A DNA stretch of 29,141 bases from Piscibacillus sp052246295 (GTDB taxonomy: Bacteria > Bacillota > Bacilli > Bacillales > Alkalibacillaceae), in assembly GCA_052246295.1 (NCBI GenBank), contig JBQQCO010000029.1. One strand, given 5' to 3'. The notes below the pieces were generated by a model. The model was not told where the DNA came from. It did no database searches and saw only the letters and a program-made list of their open reading frames with translations. The translations under genes were made by a program, and so were the position numbers. The number at the start of each line of letters is the position of its first letter. Positions within the stretch are counted from its first letter, which is position 1. Below, piece after piece: positions 22,295-29,141 of the stretch.

Positions 22295-24664
22295 TTAATC
22301 AATTAATGGTATTGCTTTTTTAAATGCGTCGGCTGTTATTTTACCCAACCAGTCTCTATAACTCGCTTGACGAAGCTTCTGATTTTCTTCGTAATTATCT
22401 ATAAACAGATACTCCAATAGGATGGCAGGCATATTCGTATTACGTAGCACATTAAAGTTTGCTTCATGTTGGCCGCGATCGACACCGCCAATTTTTGAAA
22501 TCAAATGTTCATGGAGCACACTCTGGATTTGTTTCTCAGTTTTACTAGCAGTTGTATGTACGTAGCTTTCAAATCCTTTGCCGACTCCCATGAACGCATT
22601 GTTATGGACACTTATAAAATAGTCTGCTCCCCACTCATTTGCCATCTTAGAACGATCCTCTAGAACTACAAATGTATCATCGTTTCGAGAAATATTAACT
22701 CTAACACCTTTTATCTGGTTTAAATATTTAACAGCACTTAATGCAATATCTAATGCTACATTCTTTTCTTCCAATCCATATCCAGTCCCGCCTGGGTCAT
22801 GTCCTCCATGTCCTGGATCAATAAACACTTTTATAATACGACTTTCAATTTCTTCAACTGTCTTAAAATCTGCAATTCCACTTACTGGCAATCCATAATC
22901 CTTTTGAAATTCCTTTACCTTTTTCTCAGTAAAATCACCATAGTAGTTAGTCACTAAAATATTCCCATATCCAAGGCTATTAAGGTTTTCTTTTAATTCT
23001 ATAATGTCCTTATGTCTTTTTCCTTTTTGCATTGGAGAATTATAAATTTCATTTAGCTTTTCCAATGTTTTGTCGTCAATAATTCCATGATCCGGTAAAC
23101 CGAAATAACGTTGGAATTGTTTTACCTTTTTCTCTGAGAAATCGCCAAAGTAATTCGTTACTTTAATATTTCCAAAGCCCAGTTTGTTTAAATTACGTTT
23201 TAATTCTGGTAAATCTTCATGTCTTTTTCCTTTTTGAAAAGGACTATGATAGATTGACTCAAGCTTCTCTTGTGTAATGGAATCAATTATTCCATGCTCA
23301 ACTAAGTCGTATGTTCTTTGAAAATCCTTTACTTTCTTTTCAGAGAAATCACCAAAGTAATCAGTAACAGTTATATACCCAAACCCTAGTCGATTAAGCA
23401 TAACTTTAAATTCTGACGTGTCTTTATGTCTTTTTCCTTTTTGGAACGGACTATTTGTTATGGCATCAAGTTGCTCTCTTGTTTTATCATCAACGATTCC
23501 GTGATCAACGAGACTATATGCCCTTTGAAATTCTTTTACTTTTTTCTCTGAAAAGGCACCAAAATAATTGGTAACTAAAATATTTCCAAATCCTATACGG
23601 TTTAGTTGTTCTTTAATGCCTGGCAAGGCACTATGTCTTTTATCATATTGTAATGGATGATTATATAACTCTTCTACTTTTTCAAAGGTCTCTTCTGTTA
23701 TGGATCCTGTTACATCTAAACCATAATATGCTTGAAAGTCTTCCACCCGGGTTTTAGTATAATCTCCGAAATAATCGGTGATTAACATCCCTCCAAAACC
23801 AGCGTGGTCTAATTTGTTTTTAAGGGCTGGAATTCCCTTATGTCTTGCACCAACACTGAAACCAGTATTATAGACAGTATTTAATTCTTCTAATGTTTTT
23901 GAATCAAAAATACCATTGGAAATTAGACCATAATCAGACTGAAACTCTTTTAGTTTCTTTTCTGTAAAGTTACCAAAATAAGTGGTCACCAAAATATTTC
24001 CATAACCAAGGCGATTCATTTTCGTTTTCAATTCTATTAATTGTTGGTCACTATGACCCTGCTGTAAACTATTACTATGTATGTCGTTAATTAATTGTTG
24101 TGTAGGTAAGTCTAATTGGCCATTCACTTCAAGACCATAATATTCTTGAAACTTTTTAACTTGCTTTTCCGTAAAGGAACCAAACAACTCAGTAACTGTA
24201 ATATAGCCAAACCCTATAGCGTTTAGCTGCTCTTTAAACTCTATGATTTGTGGTGAACGGTCACCTTTTGAAAAGACTTGTGGTTCTTCCTCTTCATTAA
24301 TTTTTTCTGTAGTTTCTAGGTCACCTTGCTTCTCAACCGAAACCTTTTTGGAACTTTCCTCGTTATTTTCTTCAATAACTTCTTTGTTAACCTCTTTTTC
24401 ATCTACTGTTTCGTTATTACTTTCTTCATCTACTTTTTCTGTTTGTTGTTCTTCGTCATATTCTTCAGTTTTTGTATCAGATTCTTGGTTCTCATCTGTC
24501 TGTTCAAGGTCATTATCTTCATTACTTGTTTCCTCTACCATATCCTCATTAGCTAACTGTTCTTCTTGATCATTTTGATTAAGATCATCATTGGCTGATA
24601 GCATAAGTTGACTGTTGAAAAGGACAAGGGAAAACACCGCTAAACTTATAACTTTTCTAAGCAT
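22295..24664 (-). CDS. Secreted N-acetylmuramoyl-L-alanine amidase with seven binding repeats
   Basis: A 789-residue wall hydrolase (positions here count from the ATG at 24664). A signal peptide (residues 1-24, cleavage after LSA) is followed by a very acidic Glu/Asp/Asn linker to about 130. Then come seven tandem 69-residue repeats (134-610) resembling peptidoglycan-binding domains, with the theme GFGNILVTNYFG, FSEKKVKEFQ and a closing SPFQKGKRH. The C-terminus is an Amidase_3 domain: DPGHGGHDPGG, GLEEKNVALD, ISVHNNAFMGVG and ILLEYLFIDN give the His-Glu-His-Glu zinc and catalytic set. The start is chosen because GGAG lies 9 nt upstream, while the ATG at 24673 abuts it. It probably cleaves the MurNAc to L-Ala bond. 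A promoter was not clear. Confidence 0.93.
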   Translation of the reverse strand: MLRKVISLAVFSLVLFNSQLMLSANDDLNQNDQEEQLANEDMVEETSNEDNDLEQTDENQESDTKTEEYDEEQQTEKVDEESNNETVDEKEVNKEVIEENNEESSKKVSVEKQGDLETTEKINEEEEPQVFSKGDRSPQIIEFKEQLNAIGFGYITVTELFGSFTEKQVKKFQEYYGLEVNGQLDLPTQQLINDIHSNSLQQGHSDQQLIELKTKMNRLGYGNILVTTYFGNFTEKKLKEFQSDYGLISNGIFDSKTLEELNTVYNTGFSVGARHKGIPALKNKLDHAGFGGMLITDYFGDYTKTRVEDFQAYYGLDVTGSITEETFEKVEELYNHPLQYDKRHSALPGIKEQLNRIGFGNILVTNYFGAFSEKKVKEFQRAYSLVDHGIVDDKTREQLDAITNSPFQKGKRHKDTSEFKVMLNRLGFGYITVTDYFGDFSEKKVKDFQRTYDLVEHGIIDSITQEKLESIYHSPFQKGKRHEDLPELKRNLNKLGFGNIKVTNYFGDFSEKKVKQFQRYFGLPDHGIIDDKTLEKLNEIYNSPMQKGKRHKDIIELKENLNSLGYGNILVTNYYGDFTEKKVKEFQKDYGLPVSGIADFKTVEEIESRIIKVFIDPGHGGHDPGGTGYGLEEKNVALDIALSAVKYLNQIKGVRVNISRNDDTFVVLEDRSKMANEWGADYFISVHNNAFMGVGKGFESYVHTTASKTEKQIQSVLHEHLISKIGGVDRGQHEANFNVLRNTNMPAILLEYLFIDNYEENQKLRQASYRDWLGKITADAFKKAIPLID
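22835..24265 (-). repeat. Seven tandem 207-bp repeats in the amidase gene
   Basis: Seven 69-codon units in phase; the last is slightly short where it joins the amidase domain. Units 4 to 7 are most alike (SEKKVKEFQ, HGIIDDKT), which suggests later local duplication. Each probably folds as one small helical peptidoglycan-binding-like domain. Confidence 0.88.
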
Positions 24665-24719
24665 GTCAATCATCTCCAGATTAATATTCTATAAGTTATG
24701 ATACTATTAAATCTATTAA

Positions 24720-24736
24720 ATTACTATAAATTAACA
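24720..24736 (-). promoter_or_regulatory. Possible WalR box upstream of the amidase gene
   Basis: On the minus strand TGTTAA, five bases, then AGTAAT: one mismatch to TGTWAH-N5-TGTWAH. It ends 55 bp before the start codon. Autolysin genes are classic WalR targets, but the region is very AT-rich and chance is a real alternative. Confidence 0.35.
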
Positions 24737-24753
24737 ATAAATTAAAGTTTTAG

Positions 24754-24786
24754 AAAAAACCGCACCACTGTTGTGATGCGGTTTTT
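24754..24786. terminator. Terminator of the glucosaminidase gene
   Basis: On the minus strand ACCGCATCAC, loop AACA and GTGGTGCGGT form a 10-bp stem with one G-U pair, followed by TTTTTT. A T-run also follows on the plus strand. Confidence 0.9.
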
Positions 24787-24791
24787 AAAAC

Positions 24792-27700
24792 TTAATCTAC
24801 TTTTTCTAAGAATTCATTTGCCATCCAGTAATTTTGACCGTTAACAGAAATTCGGTACCAAGTGTAATTCACACCGTTTAATGGTTCTTTTTGAGAAACA
24901 ATATTATAAGAAGAATCTAGACTTAAAGCGACAAATTCGCTACTTAAGGATCCAGAAACATTTCCTGCTGGAGAAGAACGATAGTTAACTCCAGAACCAT
25001 TTACATAGTATAGGTTCTTAATGTCAACATACTGTTTAGAAACCCAGCCTTCGTTACCATTATACTTAACGTTAAGCCATCCAGAACCATTTTCACCTAG
25101 GATTTCTATTTCACTACCATTTGGAATCGTAGTGATAATATCGTGATTTGTTCCTGGACCTTTTCGCAAGTTTAAGTTCACAGTAACAGTTCCTATAATG
25201 TCATTTGGATATTCATTTACATCAGGTTCAATCTCAGGTGCAGGTGGTTTAGAACCATCTGGTCCTGGTTGATCTTGATATTCAGGAATATCGTATCTTA
25301 ATGGTACGTTATTCACACTGTTACCTAGCATATTGTGAAGCATTCCTGCCTGAATTTCTGCCCACATGATATGAGTTGCATATTGTGGTCCTAACGAGTT
25401 ATTGTTTGCTGCATAATCTGGATTCCATTTCATCTTGTATAAAGTGTTTTGTCCTCTAGAGATATAGTTGTTAGAAATTCTTTCAGCCCCACCGACGACG
25501 GCTTCTTCTGGTGAGAACCAACCATGGTCAAATGCATATTTAGCACCGCCATCAGTTGGATTATTATCATGTGCTCCATAACCGAACATATTATAAACAA
25601 TATGTTCAACATCTTTATGGTCAATATCCCTTACGACTTTACCATTTTCTCTAATTACATTTCCATTTCCATCGACACCTACACCTTTTGCTAGAGTAGA
25701 TGTACCATGACTTGTTTCATGAAGAGCATGGGCGATTAAATATAATTCATTTAATCCATATTCTTTACCAGCATCGATAAATGCTTGTCCAGTGTTTGTT
25801 AGTGTTCCACTATCACTTAAGAAATTAGCATTTAATTCATTAGCTGATAGATTAGTAGATTTATCTAGCACTAAAAATTGTAAGAACTTAGCAGATCCCT
25901 TTGAATAATTCGATGGGTTTAAATAATATCTAACGTTAGCTTCATCAGCTGGGATATTTCCTGCCCCATCATATTTAGGTGTTCCTTGAGCCATTTGAAT
26001 GTCAACGGCACGGTCGAATGTCAGATCATAATACGTATAGTTATATCCGTCATCTGCTTCTTTTAGTGTATCTAAAGTAACTTCATCAACAATACCTGAA
26101 ACAGGTAGACCGTAATCTGCTTGAAATTCTTCTACCCTTTGTTTTGTAAAACTACCAAAATAATTAGTGACTTTAATTCCACCATATCCAATAGCATTTA
26201 ACATTTCTTTTATTTCAATAATATAGTCATGTCTCTTGCCATATTGATATGGACTATCCAATATTTCCTCTAACTTATTCCACGTAGGGTCATCTGCGAT
26301 TCCATTCTCGACTAAAGAGTAGTGATCTTGGAAATACTTTAAACTGTCTAACGTATCTGAATCAAACAGTTCCGAATTGTCTAAGTCACCAAAGCCTAGT
26401 TGATTTAGTTTTTGCTTTAAATCAACAATGTCAGGATGGCTATTTCCTTCTTGGAAAGGGTTATTCTTTAGATCCTCAATTTTAGACCAAGTATTAAAAT
26501 CAGCCTTTGATGTAACATTTAATCCATAGTAACGTTGAAAATCGCTTACTCTTTGAGATGTATAATCACCAAAATACTCAGTGATTAACATACCTCCAAA
26601 TCCTACATCTTTTAAGCTGTTTTTCAACTTAACAACGCCTTGGTGATTGCCGCCTTTCTGAAAGGCATTATTAAATGTTGACTGTAATCGGTCTTGAGTG
26701 AGTTCATCCATAATCCCGTGTACTGGTAACCCTTCGTCTTCCTGGAATTGTTCAACTCGAGTTTTCGTCCAAGAACCGAAGAAAGTCGAGATGGCAATGC
26801 CATCGTAATCAAGCCAATTTAATAGATTTTTAATCTCTACTAAATCGTCATGTTCGTTACCTTCTTGAATAGGGTGATTGATAATACTATTAATCTTCGA
26901 CTGTGTAGGTTCGTCGATTCGACCATTAACAGCTAACCCATAAGTTTCTTGAAAGGCTCGAACTCGATTTTCAGACCAAGAACCGAAATAATTTGTTTCT
27001 TGAATATACCCAAAGTCTAAAGCATTTAACTTCTCTTTCCATCCAATTAGATTTGAGTGCGATTTCCCTTTTTGTAAAGGATGATCAAGAGTATCTTCAA
27101 TGTGTAACAATGTTTCAAGAGTAATCGTACCTGTAACCTGTAGTTCATAATAATTTTGATAGTCTCGAACACGTGTAGCTGTATAACTACCAAAGTTTTC
27201 AGTTATGAGAATTCCACCAAAGCCTAGTTCATCTAGCTTTTCTTTTAAGTCTTCGATTTTCGAATGACTACCACCTTCTCGGTAGGTACGGTTGAATTCA
27301 TTCTCTAAATGGTTACGGGTTAAACTATCCACTATACCATGAGCAGGAATCCCTTGATCCTCTTGAAATTGTTCGACTCTAGTAGACATCCAAGAACCAA
27401 AATAAGTTGATACACCAATTCGGTCATAACCTAACCAATTTAACATGTGCTTAATCTCTATTAAATCGTCATGTTCGTTACCTACTTGTAAAGGATGAGA
27501 GATTAATTGATTAATTTTGGTCTGTGTTGGTTCATCTATAATTCCATTGACTGCCAAACCGTATGTCTCTTGGAAAGATCTTACTCGATTATCAGACCAG
27601 TTTCCAAAGTAATCTGTCTCTTGTATATAACCAAAATCAAGTCGGTTTAATTTTTCTTTCCAGTCTATTAAATCTGGATGTCTTTTACCTTCTTGAAATG

Positions 27701-28841
27701 GGCTATCTAGTATTTCTTCAATCATTAGAAGAGTTTCAGTGTTAATATTACCTGTTGTTGCTAGTCCATAATACTTTTGGAGCTCGCCGACACGTTGAGC
27801 TGTAAAGCTTCCGTAATTTTCAGTTTTGAGAATACCCCCAAAACCCAAATCATCTAACTTATACTTTAAGTCAACGATTTTGCCATGACTGCCACCTTCT
27901 TGATAGACACGAGTTAATTCGCTCTCTAAATGACTACGCGTCAATTCATCTACGATACCGTGTGCTGGGATCCCTTGGTTTTCTTGGAATTGTTGGACTC
28001 GAGTTTCCGTCCAAGACCCGAAATAAGTCGAAACAGCAATTCGATCGTAACCTAACCAATTTAACATGTGTTTAATCTCTATTAAATCATCATGTCTGTT
28101 ATCCTTTTGTAATGGATGAGAGATTAATTGATTAATTTTATCTTTAGTTGGGTCATCTATGATTCCATTTACCACTAAACCATAAGTATCTTGAAATGCA
28201 CGTACACGGTTATCAGACCAAGAGCCAAAATAATCTGTTTCTTTAATATATCCGAAATCTAATTGGTTTAATTTTTGCTTCCATTCTATTAAATCATTAT
28301 GGCGCTTTCCTTCCTGAAGTGGGTGATTTAACAATTCCTGAAGCATTAACATAGTCTCCGTATTTGCCTCACCCGTTGCATCCAACCCATAATATTCTTG
28401 GAAATCACTCACCCTCTGTGCGGTGTAACTTCCAAAATTATCGGTTATTAACATGCCTCCAAAACCGATTTCCTTCAATTGTTCCTTAAATTCAGAGACA
28501 TTCTCATGACTCCCTCCTTCTTGAAAGACGGAGGAATAAGAGTCTACTAAAGTGTTATAAGTCTCTGAATCTAGCACTCCAGAGTCTGGAAGGCCTGAAT
28601 CCTCTTGAAACTGACTAACTCTGGTTTCAGTCCAATTCCCATAATAATCCGTAACCTGTATTCCGTCGTATCCTAACCAATTTAACATGACCTTTACATC
28701 AATTAATATCTCATGTCTATCTCCGTTTTCAAGCGGAAAATCGACATCTTGTTCATTAGCAAATATAGTAGATGAATTAAACAAAATTGCGATTATAAAT
28801 ATAGCCACAGACATTATACTTATTCTATTTTTAAATTGCAT
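24792..28841 (-). CDS. Very large secreted beta-N-acetylglucosaminidase with 13 binding repeats and two SH3 domains
   Basis: A 1349-residue wall hydrolase. The signal peptide MQFKNRISIMSVAIFIIAIL ends at TIFA (about residue 28). Thirteen 69-residue repeats follow (about 40-932). A glucosaminidase domain of the LytD/GH73 type (about 935-1190) has HALHETSHGTSTLAKG with the catalytic Glu, then MFGYGAHDNNPTDGG and YDFA-type aromatic residues. Two SH3b domains finish it: VTVNLNLRKGPGTNHDI and YYVNGSGVNYRSSPAG. It should cut the glycan strand at GlcNAc. I prefer the ATG at 28841 because AAAGGAGGG lies upstream and the signal peptide is then compact, although the 14-15 nt spacing is long; the ATG at 28880 adds 13 residues with a weak site. 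A terminator separates it from the amidase. Confidence 0.92.
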   Translation of the reverse strand: MQFKNRISIMSVAIFIIAILFNSSTIFANEQDVDFPLENGDRHEILIDVKVMLNWLGYDGIQVTDYYGNWTETRVSQFQEDSGLPDSGVLDSETYNTLVDSYSSVFQEGGSHENVSEFKEQLKEIGFGGMLITDNFGSYTAQRVSDFQEYYGLDATGEANTETMLMLQELLNHPLQEGKRHNDLIEWKQKLNQLDFGYIKETDYFGSWSDNRVRAFQDTYGLVVNGIIDDPTKDKINQLISHPLQKDNRHDDLIEIKHMLNWLGYDRIAVSTYFGSWTETRVQQFQENQGIPAHGIVDELTRSHLESELTRVYQEGGSHGKIVDLKYKLDDLGFGGILKTENYGSFTAQRVGELQKYYGLATTGNINTETLLMIEEILDSPFQEGKRHPDLIDWKEKLNRLDFGYIQETDYFGNWSDNRVRSFQETYGLAVNGIIDEPTQTKINQLISHPLQVGNEHDDLIEIKHMLNWLGYDRIGVSTYFGSWMSTRVEQFQEDQGIPAHGIVDSLTRNHLENEFNRTYREGGSHSKIEDLKEKLDELGFGGILITENFGSYTATRVRDYQNYYELQVTGTITLETLLHIEDTLDHPLQKGKSHSNLIGWKEKLNALDFGYIQETNYFGSWSENRVRAFQETYGLAVNGRIDEPTQSKINSIINHPIQEGNEHDDLVEIKNLLNWLDYDGIAISTFFGSWTKTRVEQFQEDEGLPVHGIMDELTQDRLQSTFNNAFQKGGNHQGVVKLKNSLKDVGFGGMLITEYFGDYTSQRVSDFQRYYGLNVTSKADFNTWSKIEDLKNNPFQEGNSHPDIVDLKQKLNQLGFGDLDNSELFDSDTLDSLKYFQDHYSLVENGIADDPTWNKLEEILDSPYQYGKRHDYIIEIKEMLNAIGYGGIKVTNYFGSFTKQRVEEFQADYGLPVSGIVDEVTLDTLKEADDGYNYTYYDLTFDRAVDIQMAQGTPKYDGAGNIPADEANVRYYLNPSNYSKGSAKFLQFLVLDKSTNLSANELNANFLSDSGTLTNTGQAFIDAGKEYGLNELYLIAHALHETSHGTSTLAKGVGVDGNGNVIRENGKVVRDIDHKDVEHIVYNMFGYGAHDNNPTDGGAKYAFDHGWFSPEEAVVGGAERISNNYISRGQNTLYKMKWNPDYAANNNSLGPQYATHIMWAEIQAGMLHNMLGNSVNNVPLRYDIPEYQDQPGPDGSKPPAPEIEPDVNEYPNDIIGTVTVNLNLRKGPGTNHDIITTIPNGSEIEILGENGSGWLNVKYNGNEGWVSKQYVDIKNLYYVNGSGVNYRSSPAGNVSGSLSSEFVALSLDSSYNIVSQKEPLNGVNYTWYRISVNGQNYWMANEFLEKVD
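26046..28724 (-). repeat. Thirteen tandem 207-bp repeats in an A-B-C triplet pattern
   Basis: The units are exactly 69 codons (the last about 65). They recur in a three-type order: type A has LNWLGYDxI and starts GNEHDDL, type B has GFGGxLIT and starts GGSH, type C has LDFGYIxETxYFG and starts GKRH. Units 1-9 are A-B-C three times, 10-11 are A-B, 12 is a degenerate C and 13 stands apart. Confidence 0.92.
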
Positions 28842-29083
28842 ACTAAGAAAAAATTCCCTCCTTTCAAATAAACTTTTCATTTTATTTTCTCTTGAAATCT
28901 TAACAATTTCAATAGAAATATGGAACTAATTTTACAAAGTACAACAATTTTTTAATTTTATTAATAAATGATTATTTTTTTAACAATCTACTAACTTTTT
29001 TAAAAAACTGTAACCCTCCCTCAATAAATTAATTATTTCTTAGAATTTCGCCGTTTTTCTTTGATTTTTTATGGTTTTATTGC
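28842..29083 (-). other. AT-rich upstream region of the glucosaminidase gene
   Basis: No gene is seen. The region holds TTGAAAT (28892-28898) and ATTTCAA (28906-28912), a perfect 7-bp inverted repeat with a 7-nt spacer just upstream of the alternative start at 28880. I could not define a convincing promoter; TTGTAC with 16 nt to CATATT is the best of several weak candidates. Confidence 0.4.
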
Positions 29084-29119
29084 TTTTGAATCAATTGGTG
29101 GCCACCAATTGATTCAAAA
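29084..29119. repeat. Perfect 36-bp palindrome
   Basis: Two 18-base arms, TTTTGAATCAATTGGTGG (29084-29101) and its exact complement at 29102-29119, meet at a central GGCC with no loop. Both strands read 5'-TTTT...AAAA-3', so a transcript would end the hairpin with As rather than Us, unlike a normal factor-independent terminator. Confidence 0.85.
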
Positions 29120-29141
29120 TTAGGCTGAAATTGGTAGTTGA

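Noticed and set aside
24326..24556. Plus-strand 76-residue Phe/Ile-rich frame resembling a membrane protein
   Set aside because: The hydrophobicity comes from reading antisense to Glu/Asn-rich codons; there is no start signal.
24243..24569. Plus-strand 108-residue Ser-rich open frame
   Set aside because: It is the antisense of the acidic linker codons of the amidase, has low complexity and no ribosome binding site.
26046..28724. CRISPR array from the regular 207-bp repeats
   Set aside because: The repeats are in-frame protein-coding units of 69 codons with no spacers.
29084..29119. Standard factor-independent terminator at the 36-bp palindrome
   Set aside because: The arms begin with T and end with A, so the RNA hairpin would be followed by A rather than U residues.

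Overview
The window looks like a chromosomal surface-polysaccharide and cell-wall locus of a low-G+C, spore-forming Bacillaceae-type Firmicute. The basis is strong AGGAGG-type ribosome binding sites, a CpsC/CpsD/CpsB (YwqC-D-E) phosphorelay, TagO and LytR-CpsA-Psr proteins, and a YheC/YheD endospore-coat-type ATP-grasp protein. The two wall hydrolases are rich in Asp/Glu, which would fit a salt- or alkali-adapted species, but I cannot name the genus. No rRNA, tRNA, complete insertion sequence or CRISPR array was seen.

Layout. (1) 11204 to 125, minus strand: a polysaccharide operon running EpsC/PglF-type dehydratase, galU, a structured RNA resembling the eps-associated EAR element, an isolated type IV pilin-like protein, a PglC-type phosphoglycosyl transferase, an NmrA-like reductase, a GT4, a UDP-sugar 6-dehydrogenase, a second GT4, a GT2 and a Wzy polymerase whose end appears cut off. 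(2) 11205-11523: a divergent control region with two sigma-A promoters, a perfect 16-bp palindrome and a match to the WalR box consensus. (3) 11524-13815, plus strand: chain-length modulator, tyrosine kinase and PHP-type tyrosine phosphatase; the phosphatase has its own promoter embedded in a 28-nt dyad. (4) 13938-14074: a c-di-GMP-I riboswitch followed by a terminator with no gene behind it on its strand. (5) 14073-19045: an LCP ligase, an APC permease, TagO and a second LCP ligase. (6) 19210-20880: a GNAT and a YheC/D ATP-grasp gene. (7) 20900-28841, minus strand: a second UDP-sugar dehydrogenase and two large secreted hydrolases built from 69-residue peptidoglycan-binding-type repeats, an amidase with 7 repeats and a glucosaminidase with 13.

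How the genes fit together (inference from families): EpsC and GalU supply nucleotide sugars. The phosphoglycosyl transferase loads the first sugar on undecaprenyl phosphate. The glycosyltransferases and dehydrogenase build an acidic repeat unit that Wzy polymerises, and the CpsC/D/B phosphorelay tunes export. TagO starts wall-polymer synthesis, the LCP proteins attach polymers to peptidoglycan, and the hydrolases remodel the wall. Two RNA elements and a possible WalR site suggest layered control by c-di-GMP, processive antitermination and the wall-stress two-component system.

Most unusual: the riboswitch with no downstream gene, aimed antisense into an LCP gene; the EAR-like RNA placed just before a stray pilin; a three-repeat super-module amplified inside the glucosaminidase; and a perfect 36-bp palindrome at the right edge.
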